DNA from: Prevotella sp.
GTDB lineage: Bacteria; Bacteroidota; Bacteroidia; Bacteroidales; Bacteroidaceae
Reading direction: 5' to 3'
Length of the DNA: 64,000 nt
Assembly: GCA_024695815.1 (NCBI GenBank)
Contig: JAILHK010000004.1
Location: 55,852-119,851, forward strand
The notes beneath the pieces are model-generated. The model was not told the DNA's origin. It saw only the letters and a list, made by a program, of their open reading frames with translations, and searched no databases. Positions 8,562 to 18,569 of the stretch are shown here, piece by piece. Both the position numbers and the translations under genes were made by a program. The stretch's first letter is position 1. Each line of letters begins with the position of its first letter.

Positions 8562-9869
8562 CTATTTAATGGTCTCCTCGCTCAGGAAATCGTCCCAATG
8601 TATCTGATAACCATTGAACACGTTCAGGTCAACATCGCCTTGAATGCCCCTCACACGACCGCAGTCACTTAGTTGCCACAGGGCCAGTCTCACGTCGGGT
8701 TTATACTCGCCATAGCGGGCTATCCAGAACAGGTATTTCTCTTTCAGGTCGGGTGCCATGTCCAGATACATGTTGATGAAACGCTGGTTGACGTACAGTA
8801 GGGGACGTGTGTGGGTGGTCCGTTCTACGATGTTGAGCCATGTGCGTATGTCGCTGAACATCTTTTTGGGGCCGCCTCCCTTGCGTATCATGGCGTCAGT
8901 GGGTTCGATGTCGAGCATCGGTGGCAGGTCGCCCTTCTTGAACTGGGTGTTCTTCAGGAAGTAGTGTGCCTGTTCTTTGGCATCTTTCCCCACCGTGAAG
9001 AAGTGATATGCACCCACACGAATGTTATGTTTGCGTGCATTCTGATAGTCGGTGGCGAAATAGCGATTGGTGATGATTGCCCCCTGGGTTGACTTGATAT
9101 ACACGAAGCTGACTGGATAGTTGGCATCGCCGTCCACCCGCTGACTGCTGATGCGTCTGCCCATGTTCGTGATGCGCAGGTGCGCCCAGTCGATGGGGTA
9201 GCGCCGGCGTCCTATCTCATGTTGATAGCGAGAGATGTCGATGCCATAGATGCGTTCGCTGGTGTAGTGCATGCGCTCACCGCGGAAGGTGTCACGGCTC
9301 CACTGTCCTGCTTTCAGGTGTGTGGTGCTAATGCTGAAACCAAAGCCCTCGCGCTGATCGTGTTGCCAGTGACCCTCGTAGAAGGAACCATCTACCGAAC
9401 GGTATGAGCCGTGTCCGCAGGCCTCCATAGCGCTGTTCATCATACCCGCATAGATGCCTTTCTCGTCCATACGTATGCCGCTGACCAGCGTGTCGGCATT
9501 AAACATACCGATGATCAGTCTGCCCTGAGGGTCGGTAGTCACGCCCTTGCCCTGTCGCTTCCAGTGCCGCCAGTTCATCAGGTTGTGTGCCTTGGCCTTT
9601 CCCTTAGGCAGGTAGATAGCCTGTGTTGAATCGCCGTCCTCTGCATAGCGTATCACCATGTCGAACCCTTCATCGCGCACATTATGACGATCCAGATAGT
9701 AGTCCAGTTCTTTGGCAATCTTTTCATCTCGTTCCTGGGCTATGCTGCTGTCGCCGACTGTCAAGCTTGCGATGTCTATATCATCGAAATATGTTGTTTT
9801 CGTTTTCTGTTGATGGTTGCATCCACAAAAGAAGAGTAGGGGGAAGATAAGTAGCAAAAGACGATTCAT
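8562..9869 (-). CDS. Lipoprotein with MORN repeats and GH25 lysozyme-like domain
   Basis: A 435-residue protein. The N-terminus has a hydrophobic signal ending in a plausible lipobox with Cys17. Residues about 130-205 contain MORN-type repeats (GHGSYRSVDGSFYEGHW, REGFGF). From about residue 210 a glycoside hydrolase family 25 domain follows, with the opening YGIDISRYQ aspartate, IKSTQG, VGAYHFF, the catalytic MLDIEPT (DxE) and LALWQLSD. GH25 enzymes are N-acetylmuramidases that cleave peptidoglycan. A role in wall remodelling from the inner leaflet of the outer membrane is inference. It is separated from galK by a palindromic element. Confidence 0.85.
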   Translation of the reverse strand: MNRLLLLIFPLLFFCGCNHQQKTKTTYFDDIDIASLTVGDSSIAQERDEKIAKELDYYLDRHNVRDEGFDMVIRYAEDGDSTQAIYLPKGKAKAHNLMNWRHWKRQGKGVTTDPQGRLIIGMFNADTLVSGIRMDEKGIYAGMMNSAMEACGHGSYRSVDGSFYEGHWQHDQREGFGFSISTTHLKAGQWSRDTFRGERMHYTSERIYGIDISRYQHEIGRRRYPIDWAHLRITNMGRRISSQRVDGDANYPVSFVYIKSTQGAIITNRYFATDYQNARKHNIRVGAYHFFTVGKDAKEQAHYFLKNTQFKKGDLPPMLDIEPTDAMIRKGGGPKKMFSDIRTWLNIVERTTHTRPLLYVNQRFINMYLDMAPDLKEKYLFWIARYGEYKPDVRLALWQLSDCGRVRGIQGDVDLNVFNGYQIHWDDFLSEETIK

Positions 9870-9891
9870 AGTTTCAATATAATGAATTGAA

Positions 9892-9933
9892 TTACGCAGA
9901 TTACACGGGATGAAACCTGCGTAATCTGCGTAA
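9892..9933. repeat. 42-bp palindromic element between galK and the GH25 gene
   Basis: Perfect 13-bp arms TTACGCAGATTAC and GTAATCTGCGTAA enclose a 16-nt loop. There is no T-tract on either side, so it is not a standard terminator. It looks like a REP-type palindromic unit; related 'acgcagattac' units are, from general knowledge, scattered in many Bacteroidetes genomes. Confidence 0.6.
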
Positions 9934-9956
9934 GGAATGTTTATGTGGCTAAATGC

Positions 9957-11123
9957 TTAGCAGAGCTTGCGTGAGCCGTCGCCGATGACAACATCGTAAA
10001 CCTTGGGCTCATGACCATATTTAGCGTTGAACTTCTTCTTGGCATCCTCAACGAACTGCTTGTACAGGTCGTTGCGAACCAGGTTGATGGTGCAACCACC
10101 GAAGCCACCACCCATGATACGGCTACCAGTAACGCCGTTCTCCTTGGCAATGTCGTTCAGGAAGTCGAGCTCCTCGCAAGACACCTCGTAGTCCTTTGAC
10201 AGACCCTCGTGAGTCTTGTACATCATCTCACCAACCTTCTCGTAGTCGCCTTCGTTCAGAGCGTCGCAGACTGCCAGTACGCGGTCCTTCTCGCCCAGCA
10301 CGAACTTAGCACGCTTGTAGTCCTCTTCGCCAACTTCGGCCTTGACCTCTTCCAGCTGCTCCCATGTGCAGTCGCGCAGGGTCTCGAACTTACCCTCTGG
10401 ATGCTTAGCCTGGATGTGTTTTACTACGTTCTCGCAGCTATTGCGACGATCGTTGTAGGGCGAACCTGCCAACTGGTGCTTAACCACTGAGTCGAGCAAT
10501 ACCAGACGATAGCCATCGGGCTTGAATGGGAAGTATTCGAACTCACGGCTGCGGCAGTCCAGACGCATCAGGCAACCTGCCTTACCGAATACAGAAGCAA
10601 ACTGGTCCATGATACCGCAGTTCACACCGCAGTAGTTGTGCTCAGTAGCCTGACCAGCCAGAACCATATCCCACTGGCTCACCTTGTTTTCGCCGAAGAT
10701 GTCGTTCAGACCGCAAGCGAAGCAGCTCTCCATGGCGGCAGATGATGACATACCTGCACCGAGGGGCACGTCGCCTGCAAAGGCAATGTTGAAGCCCTTT
10801 ACGGGAACACCCAGTTTCTTCATCTCCAGGGCAATACCATAGATATAGCGTGCCCATGAAGCCTTAGGACCTGCGGGGTCAGAGAGCTTGAAATCTACAC
10901 GGTCTTTCAGGTCGATAGCGTAAGCCATGACGGTATCTTCTGTACCATTGGCACGCATCTCTGCTGTAACACCCTTGTCCACTGCTCCGGGGAATACGAA
11001 TCCACCGTTATAGTCTGTGTGCTCACCAATCAGGTTGATACGACCGGGAGAGGTATAAACGTTACCTGTCTTTCCGTCGAAGTGCTTGATGAAGCGCTGT
11101 CTTACAAATTCGATATCAATCAT
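9957..11123 (-). CDS. galK: Galactokinase
   Basis: A 388-residue GHMP kinase that phosphorylates galactose to galactose-1-phosphate in the Leloir pathway. It shows the galactokinase signature GRINLIGEHTDYNGG at about residues 27-41, the ATP-binding motif PLGAGMSSSAAMES near 125, the catalytic-region GIMDQFASVFG and the C-terminal GSRIMGGGFGGCTI. Length matches the family. It is the last gene of the galM-transporter-galK operon, 34 bp after the transporter. Confidence 0.97.
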   Translation of the reverse strand: MIDIEFVRQRFIKHFDGKTGNVYTSPGRINLIGEHTDYNGGFVFPGAVDKGVTAEMRANGTEDTVMAYAIDLKDRVDFKLSDPAGPKASWARYIYGIALEMKKLGVPVKGFNIAFAGDVPLGAGMSSSAAMESCFACGLNDIFGENKVSQWDMVLAGQATEHNYCGVNCGIMDQFASVFGKAGCLMRLDCRSREFEYFPFKPDGYRLVLLDSVVKHQLAGSPYNDRRNSCENVVKHIQAKHPEGKFETLRDCTWEQLEEVKAEVGEEDYKRAKFVLGEKDRVLAVCDALNEGDYEKVGEMMYKTHEGLSKDYEVSCEELDFLNDIAKENGVTGSRIMGGGFGGCTINLVRNDLYKQFVEDAKKKFNAKYGHEPKVYDVVIGDGSRKLC

Positions 11124-11157
11124 AATGTTTTAAGTTTTATAAGGTTTGTATTCGTAA

Positions 11158-12435
11158 TTAATCTACATTGATGTCCTTGTTCACGTTCTTGCAACCAACG
11201 GTAGCGTAGAACAGAATGTAGGCCAACATGGCGATAACGAGCCAGTAGCTGGTGATGTTGCTAGTGCTGCTTGCAATGCTCTGCTGGATCAGAGGCATGA
11301 TGCCACCACCCACAACCATGGTCATGAAGATACCAGAAGCAGCCTCGGTGTACTTGCCCAGACCCTCAACAGAGAGGTTGAAGATACCACCCCACATGAT
11401 AGAGGTGCAGAGACCGCAGGCAGCAATGAAGAATGCCTTCATGGGAATATCGTGTCCATCGTATGCCACGGTGCTTGTCTCGGGCATGAAGATGGCAATC
11501 AACAGCAGTGCAATAGCCAGACTTGAAACCACAATCATCTGGAGTGATGTAGAAACCTTACCAGAGATCACACTTGAGGTTGCACGACCTACCATCATCA
11601 GAATCCAGTAGATACCAGCGATAACACCACCTACGGCAGCTGAGCCCTCGAAGCCCAAATCTGTTACGTAGAACTGCAGGTGCATGGGGATTCCAATCTC
11701 GATACCTACATAGAAGAAGATAGCGATGACACCCAGCAGTGTGTGGCGGAATGCCAATGGGCTGTGTTCATACTGTGGCTGCTCCTTGCCCAGAGTAGGC
11801 TCGGGGATAGATACGCGGCTGATGATGACGAATGAGATAGCGAACACTGCCATACCGATGAACAGCAATGGAGCTACGTTGCTCATGCTGGTCTCTGCTG
11901 TCACAGTACCTACGAGGATACCGGTGAGCATAGGAGTCAGTGTTGCGGTCAGTGAGTTCAGTGTGCCACCTACCTGAATGAGCTGGTTACCCTTGTTGCC
12001 ACCGCCACCGAGCAGGTTCAACATGGGGTTTACTACGGTGTTCAGCATACATACGCAGAAACCGCATACGAAAGCACCTAGCAGATAGATGATGAGGTTC
12101 AGTGCTACAGGAATCTCCTGATATGTAAATACATAGGTAGCGTCGCCTGCGATGCTAGACAGATACTGAAGGGCCAAGCCAATCAGACCGATAGCCAAGG
12201 CGATGAGGGCGGTCTTCTTATAACCATATTTAATAAGCATCTTACCGGCAGGAATACCCATAAACAGATAAGCGGCGAAGTTCATCATGTTACCCCACGC
12301 CTTTGCAAATGGATATGTGAAGCCCCAGATGTTGCCGAAGGGCGCACCCATGTTTGTTACAAAAGAGATCATCGCGAAGATGAAGCACATCGTGATGATG
12401 GCAATTACTTTGCTGTTGTTGTTTGTTGAAGTCAT
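11158..12435 (-). CDS. MFS sugar transporter (FucP/GlcP-like, probably galactose/glucose)
   Basis: A 425-residue major-facilitator protein with about twelve hydrophobic helices. The stretch GFTYPFAKAWGNMMNFAAYLFMG near the N-terminus and a conserved GGGGNKGNQLIQVGG loop fit the fucose/glucose/galactose:H+ symporter group. Its position between galM (23 bp upstream) and galK (34 bp downstream) argues that galactose, or another sugar fed into the Leloir route, is the substrate. That assignment is from context only. Confidence 0.85.
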   Translation of the reverse strand: MTSTNNNSKVIAIITMCFIFAMISFVTNMGAPFGNIWGFTYPFAKAWGNMMNFAAYLFMGIPAGKMLIKYGYKKTALIALAIGLIGLALQYLSSIAGDATYVFTYQEIPVALNLIIYLLGAFVCGFCVCMLNTVVNPMLNLLGGGGNKGNQLIQVGGTLNSLTATLTPMLTGILVGTVTAETSMSNVAPLLFIGMAVFAISFVIISRVSIPEPTLGKEQPQYEHSPLAFRHTLLGVIAIFFYVGIEIGIPMHLQFYVTDLGFEGSAAVGGVIAGIYWILMMVGRATSSVISGKVSTSLQMIVVSSLAIALLLIAIFMPETSTVAYDGHDIPMKAFFIAACGLCTSIMWGGIFNLSVEGLGKYTEAASGIFMTMVVGGGIMPLIQQSIASSTSNITSYWLVIAMLAYILFYATVGCKNVNKDINVD

Positions 12436-12458
12436 TTTTTTGTTTTCGTTTATGATTA

Positions 12459-13550
12459 CTATTCAGTTACTCCGAATTTATAGATGGTCTTCTGCTTATA
12501 GCGCTGACCGGGGTTCAATATCACTGATGGGAAGTAAGGACGGTTAGGACTGTCGGGGAAGTGCTGGCACTCGAAGCAGATGGCCGAACGACGACCGAAG
12601 GTTGCTCCGTGAATGCCTTTATAACCGTCTGCCCAGTTGTCGCTGTAAACCTGTACACCGGGTTCGGTGGTGTAAACTTCCATGGTACGTCCGCTCTTAG
12701 GCTCTGTCAGTCGTGCTGCAAAGCTCAGCTCGCCCTCTTCTTTCTTGTTCAGCACGAAGCAGTGGTCGTAGCCGGCACCGTGTTTAATCTGGATGTCGTC
12801 GGCATCGATGTCCTTGCCCACAGCCTTAGGTGTGCGGAAGTCGAATGGGGTGCCTGCCACCTTCAGAATCTCGCCTGTAGGAATGGATGTGTCGTCGATG
12901 GGCACGTAGAAGTCGGCGTTCAACTCCAGTATCTGTTCGTCGATAGTGGGTGTTGGGTCGGCTGTACCTGCCAGCGAGAAGAATCCGTGGTGTGTCAGGT
13001 TGATAATAGTCTTTTTATTGGTTGTGGCCAGATATTCCAGCACCAGCTCGTTTTGGTCGGTGAAGGTCACTTCTACGGTGATGTCCACCTCGCCGGTGAA
13101 TCCCTCTTCACCATAGCTCGATACGCGGTGCAGAGCCAGTGCGCGGGGGCCCATCTGCTTGGCATCCCATACGCGAGCATGGAAACCGCGTGGACCGCCG
13201 TGAAGGGCGTTAGGACCGTTGTTGATGGCCAACTGATATTCCTTGCCGTTCAGCGTGAACTGTCCCTTGCAGATTCGGTTGCCGAATCGGCCGATAAGGG
13301 TAGAAAGGAAGGGTTCTGGGGAATTGATAACTGATTGAATATTGTCGTGACCCTGAATCACGTTAGCAACGTTGCCGTCTTTGTCTGGTACCATGATGGC
13401 ACAAATGGCGCCACCGTAATTTGTGATGGCTACTTCGTATCCCTTGCGGTTACGGAGGATGTAAAGATCGGTCTTCTTACCGTTGACTGTGGCCTGAAAG
13501 TCCTCTCGTTTCAGACCACACAGATTCACGTTTTCTGTTGTGTTCGCCAT
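12459..13550 (-). CDS. galM: Aldose 1-epimerase (galactose mutarotase)
   Basis: A 363-residue mutarotase that interconverts beta- and alpha-galactose ahead of galactokinase. Family motifs are LIGRFGNRICKGQF near residue 90, the catalytic-His segments NGPNALHGGPRGFHARVW and NLTHHGFFSLAG, and the C-terminal GRRSAICFECQHFPDSPN with the catalytic Glu region. The ATG at 13550 is preferred over an in-frame TTG two codons upstream. It is the first gene of the gal operon, expressed from a promoter partly embedded in the terminator of the preceding folC gene. Confidence 0.96.
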   Translation of the reverse strand: MANTTENVNLCGLKREDFQATVNGKKTDLYILRNRKGYEVAITNYGGAICAIMVPDKDGNVANVIQGHDNIQSVINSPEPFLSTLIGRFGNRICKGQFTLNGKEYQLAINNGPNALHGGPRGFHARVWDAKQMGPRALALHRVSSYGEEGFTGEVDITVEVTFTDQNELVLEYLATTNKKTIINLTHHGFFSLAGTADPTPTIDEQILELNADFYVPIDDTSIPTGEILKVAGTPFDFRTPKAVGKDIDADDIQIKHGAGYDHCFVLNKKEEGELSFAARLTEPKSGRTMEVYTTEPGVQVYSDNWADGYKGIHGATFGRRSAICFECQHFPDSPNRPYFPSVILNPGQRYKQKTIYKFGVTE

Positions 13551-13564
13551 AATCAAAAGTTTTT

Positions 13565-13577
13565 AGTTACTGTAACT
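13565..13577. promoter_or_regulatory. Candidate operator of the gal operon
   Basis: A perfect inverted repeat AGTTAC-T-GTAACT, 15 bp upstream of the galM ATG and just downstream of the presumed -7 box, where a repressor would block initiation. Confidence 0.45.
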
Positions 13578-13583
13578 TTGTTG

Positions 13584-13615
13584 CAAAGGAACAAAAAAAA
13601 GCCGATATGAGCAAA
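13584..13615 (-). promoter_or_regulatory. Probable gal operon promoter
   Basis: The minus strand reads TTTG (13612-13615), 20 bp, TTCCTTTG (13584-13591). The -7 box deviates from TAnnTTTG at its second base. The -33 TTTG lies in the loop of the folC terminator hairpin. Confidence 0.5.
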
Positions 13616-13624
13616 CATATCGGC
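13593..13624 (-). terminator. Terminator of the ABC-F/grpE/dnaJ/folC unit
   Basis: On the minus strand, the perfect 9-bp stem GCCGATATG / CATATCGGC with loop TTTGCT is followed by eight T. Confidence 0.85.
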
Positions 13625-13646
13625 AAAAAAATGTTGTTAAAAACAC

Positions 13647-14963
13647 CTAAATTCGAGATTTCAGGAAGTCGGCCACAACATATGTGCTACCGCCTATGAA
13701 GATAACATCTTCACTTGTAGCATTTTGTAGTGCAGCCTCGTAGGCCTTAGCCACCGTGGGGTAGCATTCGCCATTCAGTCCGAATTGTTCTCCAAATACC
13801 TTCAGCGAGGTCTCAGGAAAGGCCCTCTTTGTATTTGCTTTTGTATAATAATAGGTGGCATTCTTCGGCAGCATATTCATCACGGTGTAGATGTCTTTGT
13901 CGTCAACCATGCCAAACACGATGCGCAGCTGATGACAGGGCAGACTTTCCAGTTGCTTCGACAGGTATTCCCATGCGCCTGCATTGTGTCCCGTGTCGCA
14001 CACCACCATAGGTTTCTTTCTGACCACTTGCCATCTGCCTTTCAGTCCGGTAATATTTGTGACGTTCATGAAGGCCTGGTTCATCTCCTTCACCCCCTTG
14101 CGCATGTTGTCTTCGATGTTGGATGGCGACAGGTAGCCGCTGTCCATCAGACTGTCTAACATCTTAATGATGGTGTTTGTGTTCTTGACCTGATAGCTGC
14201 CAGACAGTTCTCCGTCGAATTCCATGTCGCGGTTTGTTCTGTAGTGCATGATGCCTTCCGGCAGAGCCTTATACTCGACGATGGCGGGGTCGTCTTCTGC
14301 AAAGGTGATGGGGGCGTTGACCTCCTTGGCCAGTGCCTCGAAAACCACGCGGGTCTCAGGCGTGGCCTCGCCGATAATCACGGGGACGCCCGGCTTGATG
14401 ATGCCACCCTTCTCCATAGCAATCTGCTCAACGGTAGAGCCCAGCAGTTTAGTGTGATCCAACGAGATGTTGGTGATGACGCTGAGTATTGGGGTGATGA
14501 TGTTTGTGCAGTCCAGTCGGCCACCCAGTCCTACCTCCACGACAGCAATGTCAACGTTCATGTCGCTGAAGTACTTGAAAGCCATGGCTGTTGTAATTTC
14601 GAAGAAAGACGGGTGCAGGGGCTCAAAGAATCCTTTTTCGCTTTCTACAAAGTTGACCACATATTCCTTTGGAATAGGCGTGCCATTCACGCGGATACGC
14701 TCGCTGAAGTCCACCAAGTGGGGCGAGGTGTATAGTCCTACGCGGTAGCCGCAAATCTGCAGGAATGCAGCGATGGTATGTGATACCGATCCCTTGCCGT
14801 TGGTTCCCGCAATGTGTATGCTGCGGAACTTCTTGTGTGGATGACCGAAATGTTCGTCCAGAGCCTTTGTGGTCTCCAGTCCTTCTTTATAGCCTGTAGC
14901 TCCCTGACTTTCGTAGTTGGCGGTCTGGCTGAACAGGTATTCGGTTACTTCTTCGTAGGTCAT
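13647..14963 (-). CDS. folC: Bifunctional folylpolyglutamate/dihydrofolate synthase
   Basis: A 438-residue Mur-ligase-type enzyme that adds glutamate to dihydropteroate and to folates. It has the P-loop HIAGTNGKGSVSH near residue 50, followed by YTSPHLVDFSERIRVNG, EVGLGGRLDCTN and SLDHTKLLGSTVEQIAMEKGGI. The C-terminal ligand domain contains CDTGHNAGAWEYL. It starts 9 bp after dnaJ and is therefore probably in the same operon, with a clean terminator beyond. Confidence 0.96.
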   Translation of the reverse strand: MTYEEVTEYLFSQTANYESQGATGYKEGLETTKALDEHFGHPHKKFRSIHIAGTNGKGSVSHTIAAFLQICGYRVGLYTSPHLVDFSERIRVNGTPIPKEYVVNFVESEKGFFEPLHPSFFEITTAMAFKYFSDMNVDIAVVEVGLGGRLDCTNIITPILSVITNISLDHTKLLGSTVEQIAMEKGGIIKPGVPVIIGEATPETRVVFEALAKEVNAPITFAEDDPAIVEYKALPEGIMHYRTNRDMEFDGELSGSYQVKNTNTIIKMLDSLMDSGYLSPSNIEDNMRKGVKEMNQAFMNVTNITGLKGRWQVVRKKPMVVCDTGHNAGAWEYLSKQLESLPCHQLRIVFGMVDDKDIYTVMNMLPKNATYYYTKANTKRAFPETSLKVFGEQFGLNGECYPTVAKAYEAALQNATSEDVIFIGGSTYVVADFLKSRI

Positions 14964-14972
14964 AGGTTCCTA

Positions 14973-16136
14973 TTAGTTGAAATAATTCTTGAACTTTTGG
15001 AAAATGCTGTCGCGCGTCTCTTTGTCGCCTTTGAAGTTGTCGCTCTCCTTGAAAGCCTCGATGGCCTTCTTCTCGTCGCGCGACAGGGTCTTAGGCACAT
15101 ACACGCTGATGTTCACCACCAGGTCGCCTCTGCCGGTGCCGTAGCCCTTCACAGCGGGTAGTCCTTTGCCTCTCAGTCGCATGGTCTTTCCGGGCTGTGT
15201 GCCTGGTTCTATCTTCACCTTCAGTACCTTGCCCTCGATGGTGGGTATCTCTACCTCGCCGCCCAGGGTGGCTGTGGGGAAGTCAAGCAGCAGGTTGTAT
15301 ATCAGATCGTTCTCGTCGCGTATAAACGTGTCGTGTGGTTCTTCTGCGATAAATACCTGAATGTCGCCCGGTATGCCGTTGTTCATACCGGCGTTACCCT
15401 TGCCCGAGATGTTGACCACCATGCCCTCGGCCACACCGGCGGGGATGTTCACCTCGACCACCTCTTCGCCTTTGGTCACGCCAGTGCCACCACAGTGCTT
15501 ACATTTGTTTTTGATGACTTGTCCCTGACCGTGACAGGTGGGGCAGATGCCCTGGCTCTGCATCATGCCGAAGATGCTCTGTGTGGTGTGTGTCACCACG
15601 CCAGTGCCATGGCAGGTAGGACAGGTCTCCATACCGCTGCCACCCTCGGCTCCAGTGCCGTGACAATGCTCACAGGGCACATCCTTGCGCACCTTGAATT
15701 TCTTGGTGACGCCCTGGTTGATTTCCTCCAGCGTTAGTCTGACCTTCAGGCGAAGATCGCCGCCACGGTGCTTCTGTGGACGGGCTTTGCCGCCTCCGAA
15801 ACCGCCGAAGCCATGCCCACCAAAGATGTCGCCAAACATCGAGAAGATATCGTCCATATTCATGGATGCGCCACCGCTGAAGCCACCGAAGCCGTCGCCA
15901 GGACCACCGTTCAGTCCGGCAAAGCCAAACTGGTCGTATTGCTGGCGCTTCTGTGCATCGTGCAGCACGTTGTAAGCCTCTGCGGCCTCTTTAAACTTCT
16001 CCTCGGCCTCTTTGTCGCCAGGGTTACGGTCTGGGTGATATTTGATGGCAATCTTTCTATATGCCTTTTTAATCTCTGCCTCTGAAGCCGTCTTTTCGAC
16101 GCCCAGAACTTCGTAGTAGTCTCGTTTCTGTGCCAT
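14973..16136 (-). CDS. dnaJ: Chaperone DnaJ
   Basis: A 387-residue type I J-protein. The J-domain (residues 1-70) carries the HPD motif in [10 protein letters not shown] and is followed by a Gly/Phe-rich linker. Four CxxCxGxG zinc repeats are visible ([36 protein letters not shown]), then the client-binding domain ending [13 protein letters not shown]. DnaJ stimulates DnaK ATP hydrolysis and delivers unfolded clients. It follows grpE by 4 bp; dnaK itself is not in the window. Confidence 0.98.
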   Translation of the reverse strand: MAQKRDYYEVLGVEKTASEAEIKKAYRKIAIKYHPDRNPGDKEAEEKFKEAAEAYNVLHDAQKRQQYDQFGFAGLNGGPGDGFGGFSGGASMNMDDIFSMFGDIFGGHGFGGFGGGKARPQKHRGGDLRLKVRLTLEEINQGVTKKFKVRKDVPCEHCHGTGAEGGSGMETCPTCHGTGVVTHTTQSIFGMMQSQGICPTCHGQGQVIKNKCKHCGGTGVTKGEEVVEVNIPAGVAEGMVVNISGKGNAGMNNGIPGDIQVFIAEEPHDTFIRDENDLIYNLLLDFPTATLGGEVEIPTIEGKVLKVKIEPGTQPGKTMRLRGKGLPAVKGYGTGRGDLVVNISVYVPKTLSRDEKKAIEAFKESDNFKGDKETRDSIFQKFKNYFN

Positions 16137-16140
16137 TGGT

Positions 16141-16746
16141 TTATTGTCCTACAGCTACCTTTGCGTAGCGGATTACTTCATCGTTCAGTTTATAACCGGT
16201 GGCCATGCAGTCGATGACCTTTCCTTTCTTGTCGTCGCCCATGCCAGGTACCAATGCTACAGCCTCGTGCAGGTTCGTGTCGAAGTCGGCATTCTCCGTT
16301 TCAATCTTGCTGACGCCCAGTGCCTCCAGTGTCTTCATCAGTTTCTGGTAGATGAGCTGCATGCCCTCGCGCAGCACCTCGATGTCGTCGGTCTTCTTGC
16401 CGTTCTCCATAGCGCGCTCCATGTCGTCGATGACGGGGAGCAGGGCAGTGATGGTCTTCTTGCCACCGTTCAGAATCAGTTCCTGACGCTCTTTGATGGT
16501 GCGCTTACGGAAGTTGTCGTATTCGGCCATGGTGCGCAGGTACTTGTCTTTCAGGTCGGCAATGATTTTCTCGTTTTCGTCTTGCTTCTCATTGTCTTCC
16601 GTGTCTTCGGCACCCTCGGTGTTCTCTGCACCCTCGGTGTTCTCTGCACCCTCAGCGTCCTTAACACGCTCGGTATTCTCTTGCTCGACTGCCACTTGGT
16701 CAGTCGTCTGTTCCTGTTCTTCGATGTTTATGTCTTTTTCTGTCAT
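16141..16746 (-). CDS. grpE: Nucleotide exchange factor GrpE
   Basis: A 201-residue GrpE that releases ADP from DnaK. Residues about 60-110 form the long coiled coil ([25 protein letters not shown]) and the C-terminal beta domain carries [14 protein letters not shown] and [16 protein letters not shown]. The N-terminal about 55 residues are a very acidic, disordered tail that includes a short tandem repeat (EGAENT units) encoded by three 18-bp DNA repeats at 16601-16654. It is upstream of dnaJ by 4 bp. Confidence 0.96.
   Translation of the reverse strand: MTEKDINIEEQEQTTDQVAVEQENTERVKDAEGAENTEGAENTEGAEDTEDNEKQDENEKIIADLKDKYLRTMAEYDNFRKRTIKERQELILNGGKKTITALLPVIDDMERAMENGKKTDDIEVLREGMQLIYQKLMKTLEALGVSKIETENADFDTNLHEAVALVPGMGDDKKGKVIDCMATGYKLNDEVIRYAKVAVGQ
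16601..16654. repeat. Three tandem 18-bp repeats in the grpE N-terminal tail
   Basis: Units 16601-16618, 16619-16636 and 16637-16654. The last two differ only in the final base and the first is diverged. The length is a multiple of three, so copy changes keep frame. Confidence 0.75.
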
Positions 16747-16803
16747 AATTGCGTATGTTTTACGTTTCAGTCATGTTTATGCAAAAAGCATGCCATGATT
16801 GTA

Positions 16804-18429
<1,626 letters not shown>

Positions 18430-18451
18430 TTATTAATTTTAATTTTGGCTG

Positions 18452-18459
18452 CAAAGTTA
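18452..18459 (-). promoter_or_regulatory. Promoter -7 box of the ABC-F gene
   Basis: The minus strand reads TAACTTTG followed by CA, 35 bp upstream of the ABC-F start. Confidence 0.6.
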
Positions 18460-18460
18460 C

Positions 18461-18500
18461 GAATTATTTTCCACTTTACCAAATTATTTTCCGCTCTACC
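18461..18500. repeat. Two 20-bp direct repeats between divergent promoters
   Basis: Units 18461-18480 and 18481-18500 match at 17 of 20 bases (core AATTATTTTCC, then CTTTACC or CTCTACC). They cover the upstream part of the ABC-F promoter and lie 30 bp before the RluA-type promoter. Confidence 0.6.
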
Positions 18501-18530
18501 GTGACAAAGTGAAAATAAATCGTATTTTAT

Positions 18531-18561
18531 TTTGCTTTTCGCTTGGTTTCCACTAACTTTG
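18531..18561 (+). promoter_or_regulatory. Promoter of the RluA-family gene
   Basis: TTTG (18531-18534), 19 bp, TAACTTTG (18554-18561) followed by CA. The coding ATG is only 9 bp beyond the -7 box, so the message should have almost no leader. Confidence 0.7.
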
Positions 18562-18569
18562 CACCCCGT

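Noticed and set aside
9892..9933. Terminator of galK
   Set aside because: The palindrome is strong but has no T-tract on either strand, unlike every other terminator in this window.
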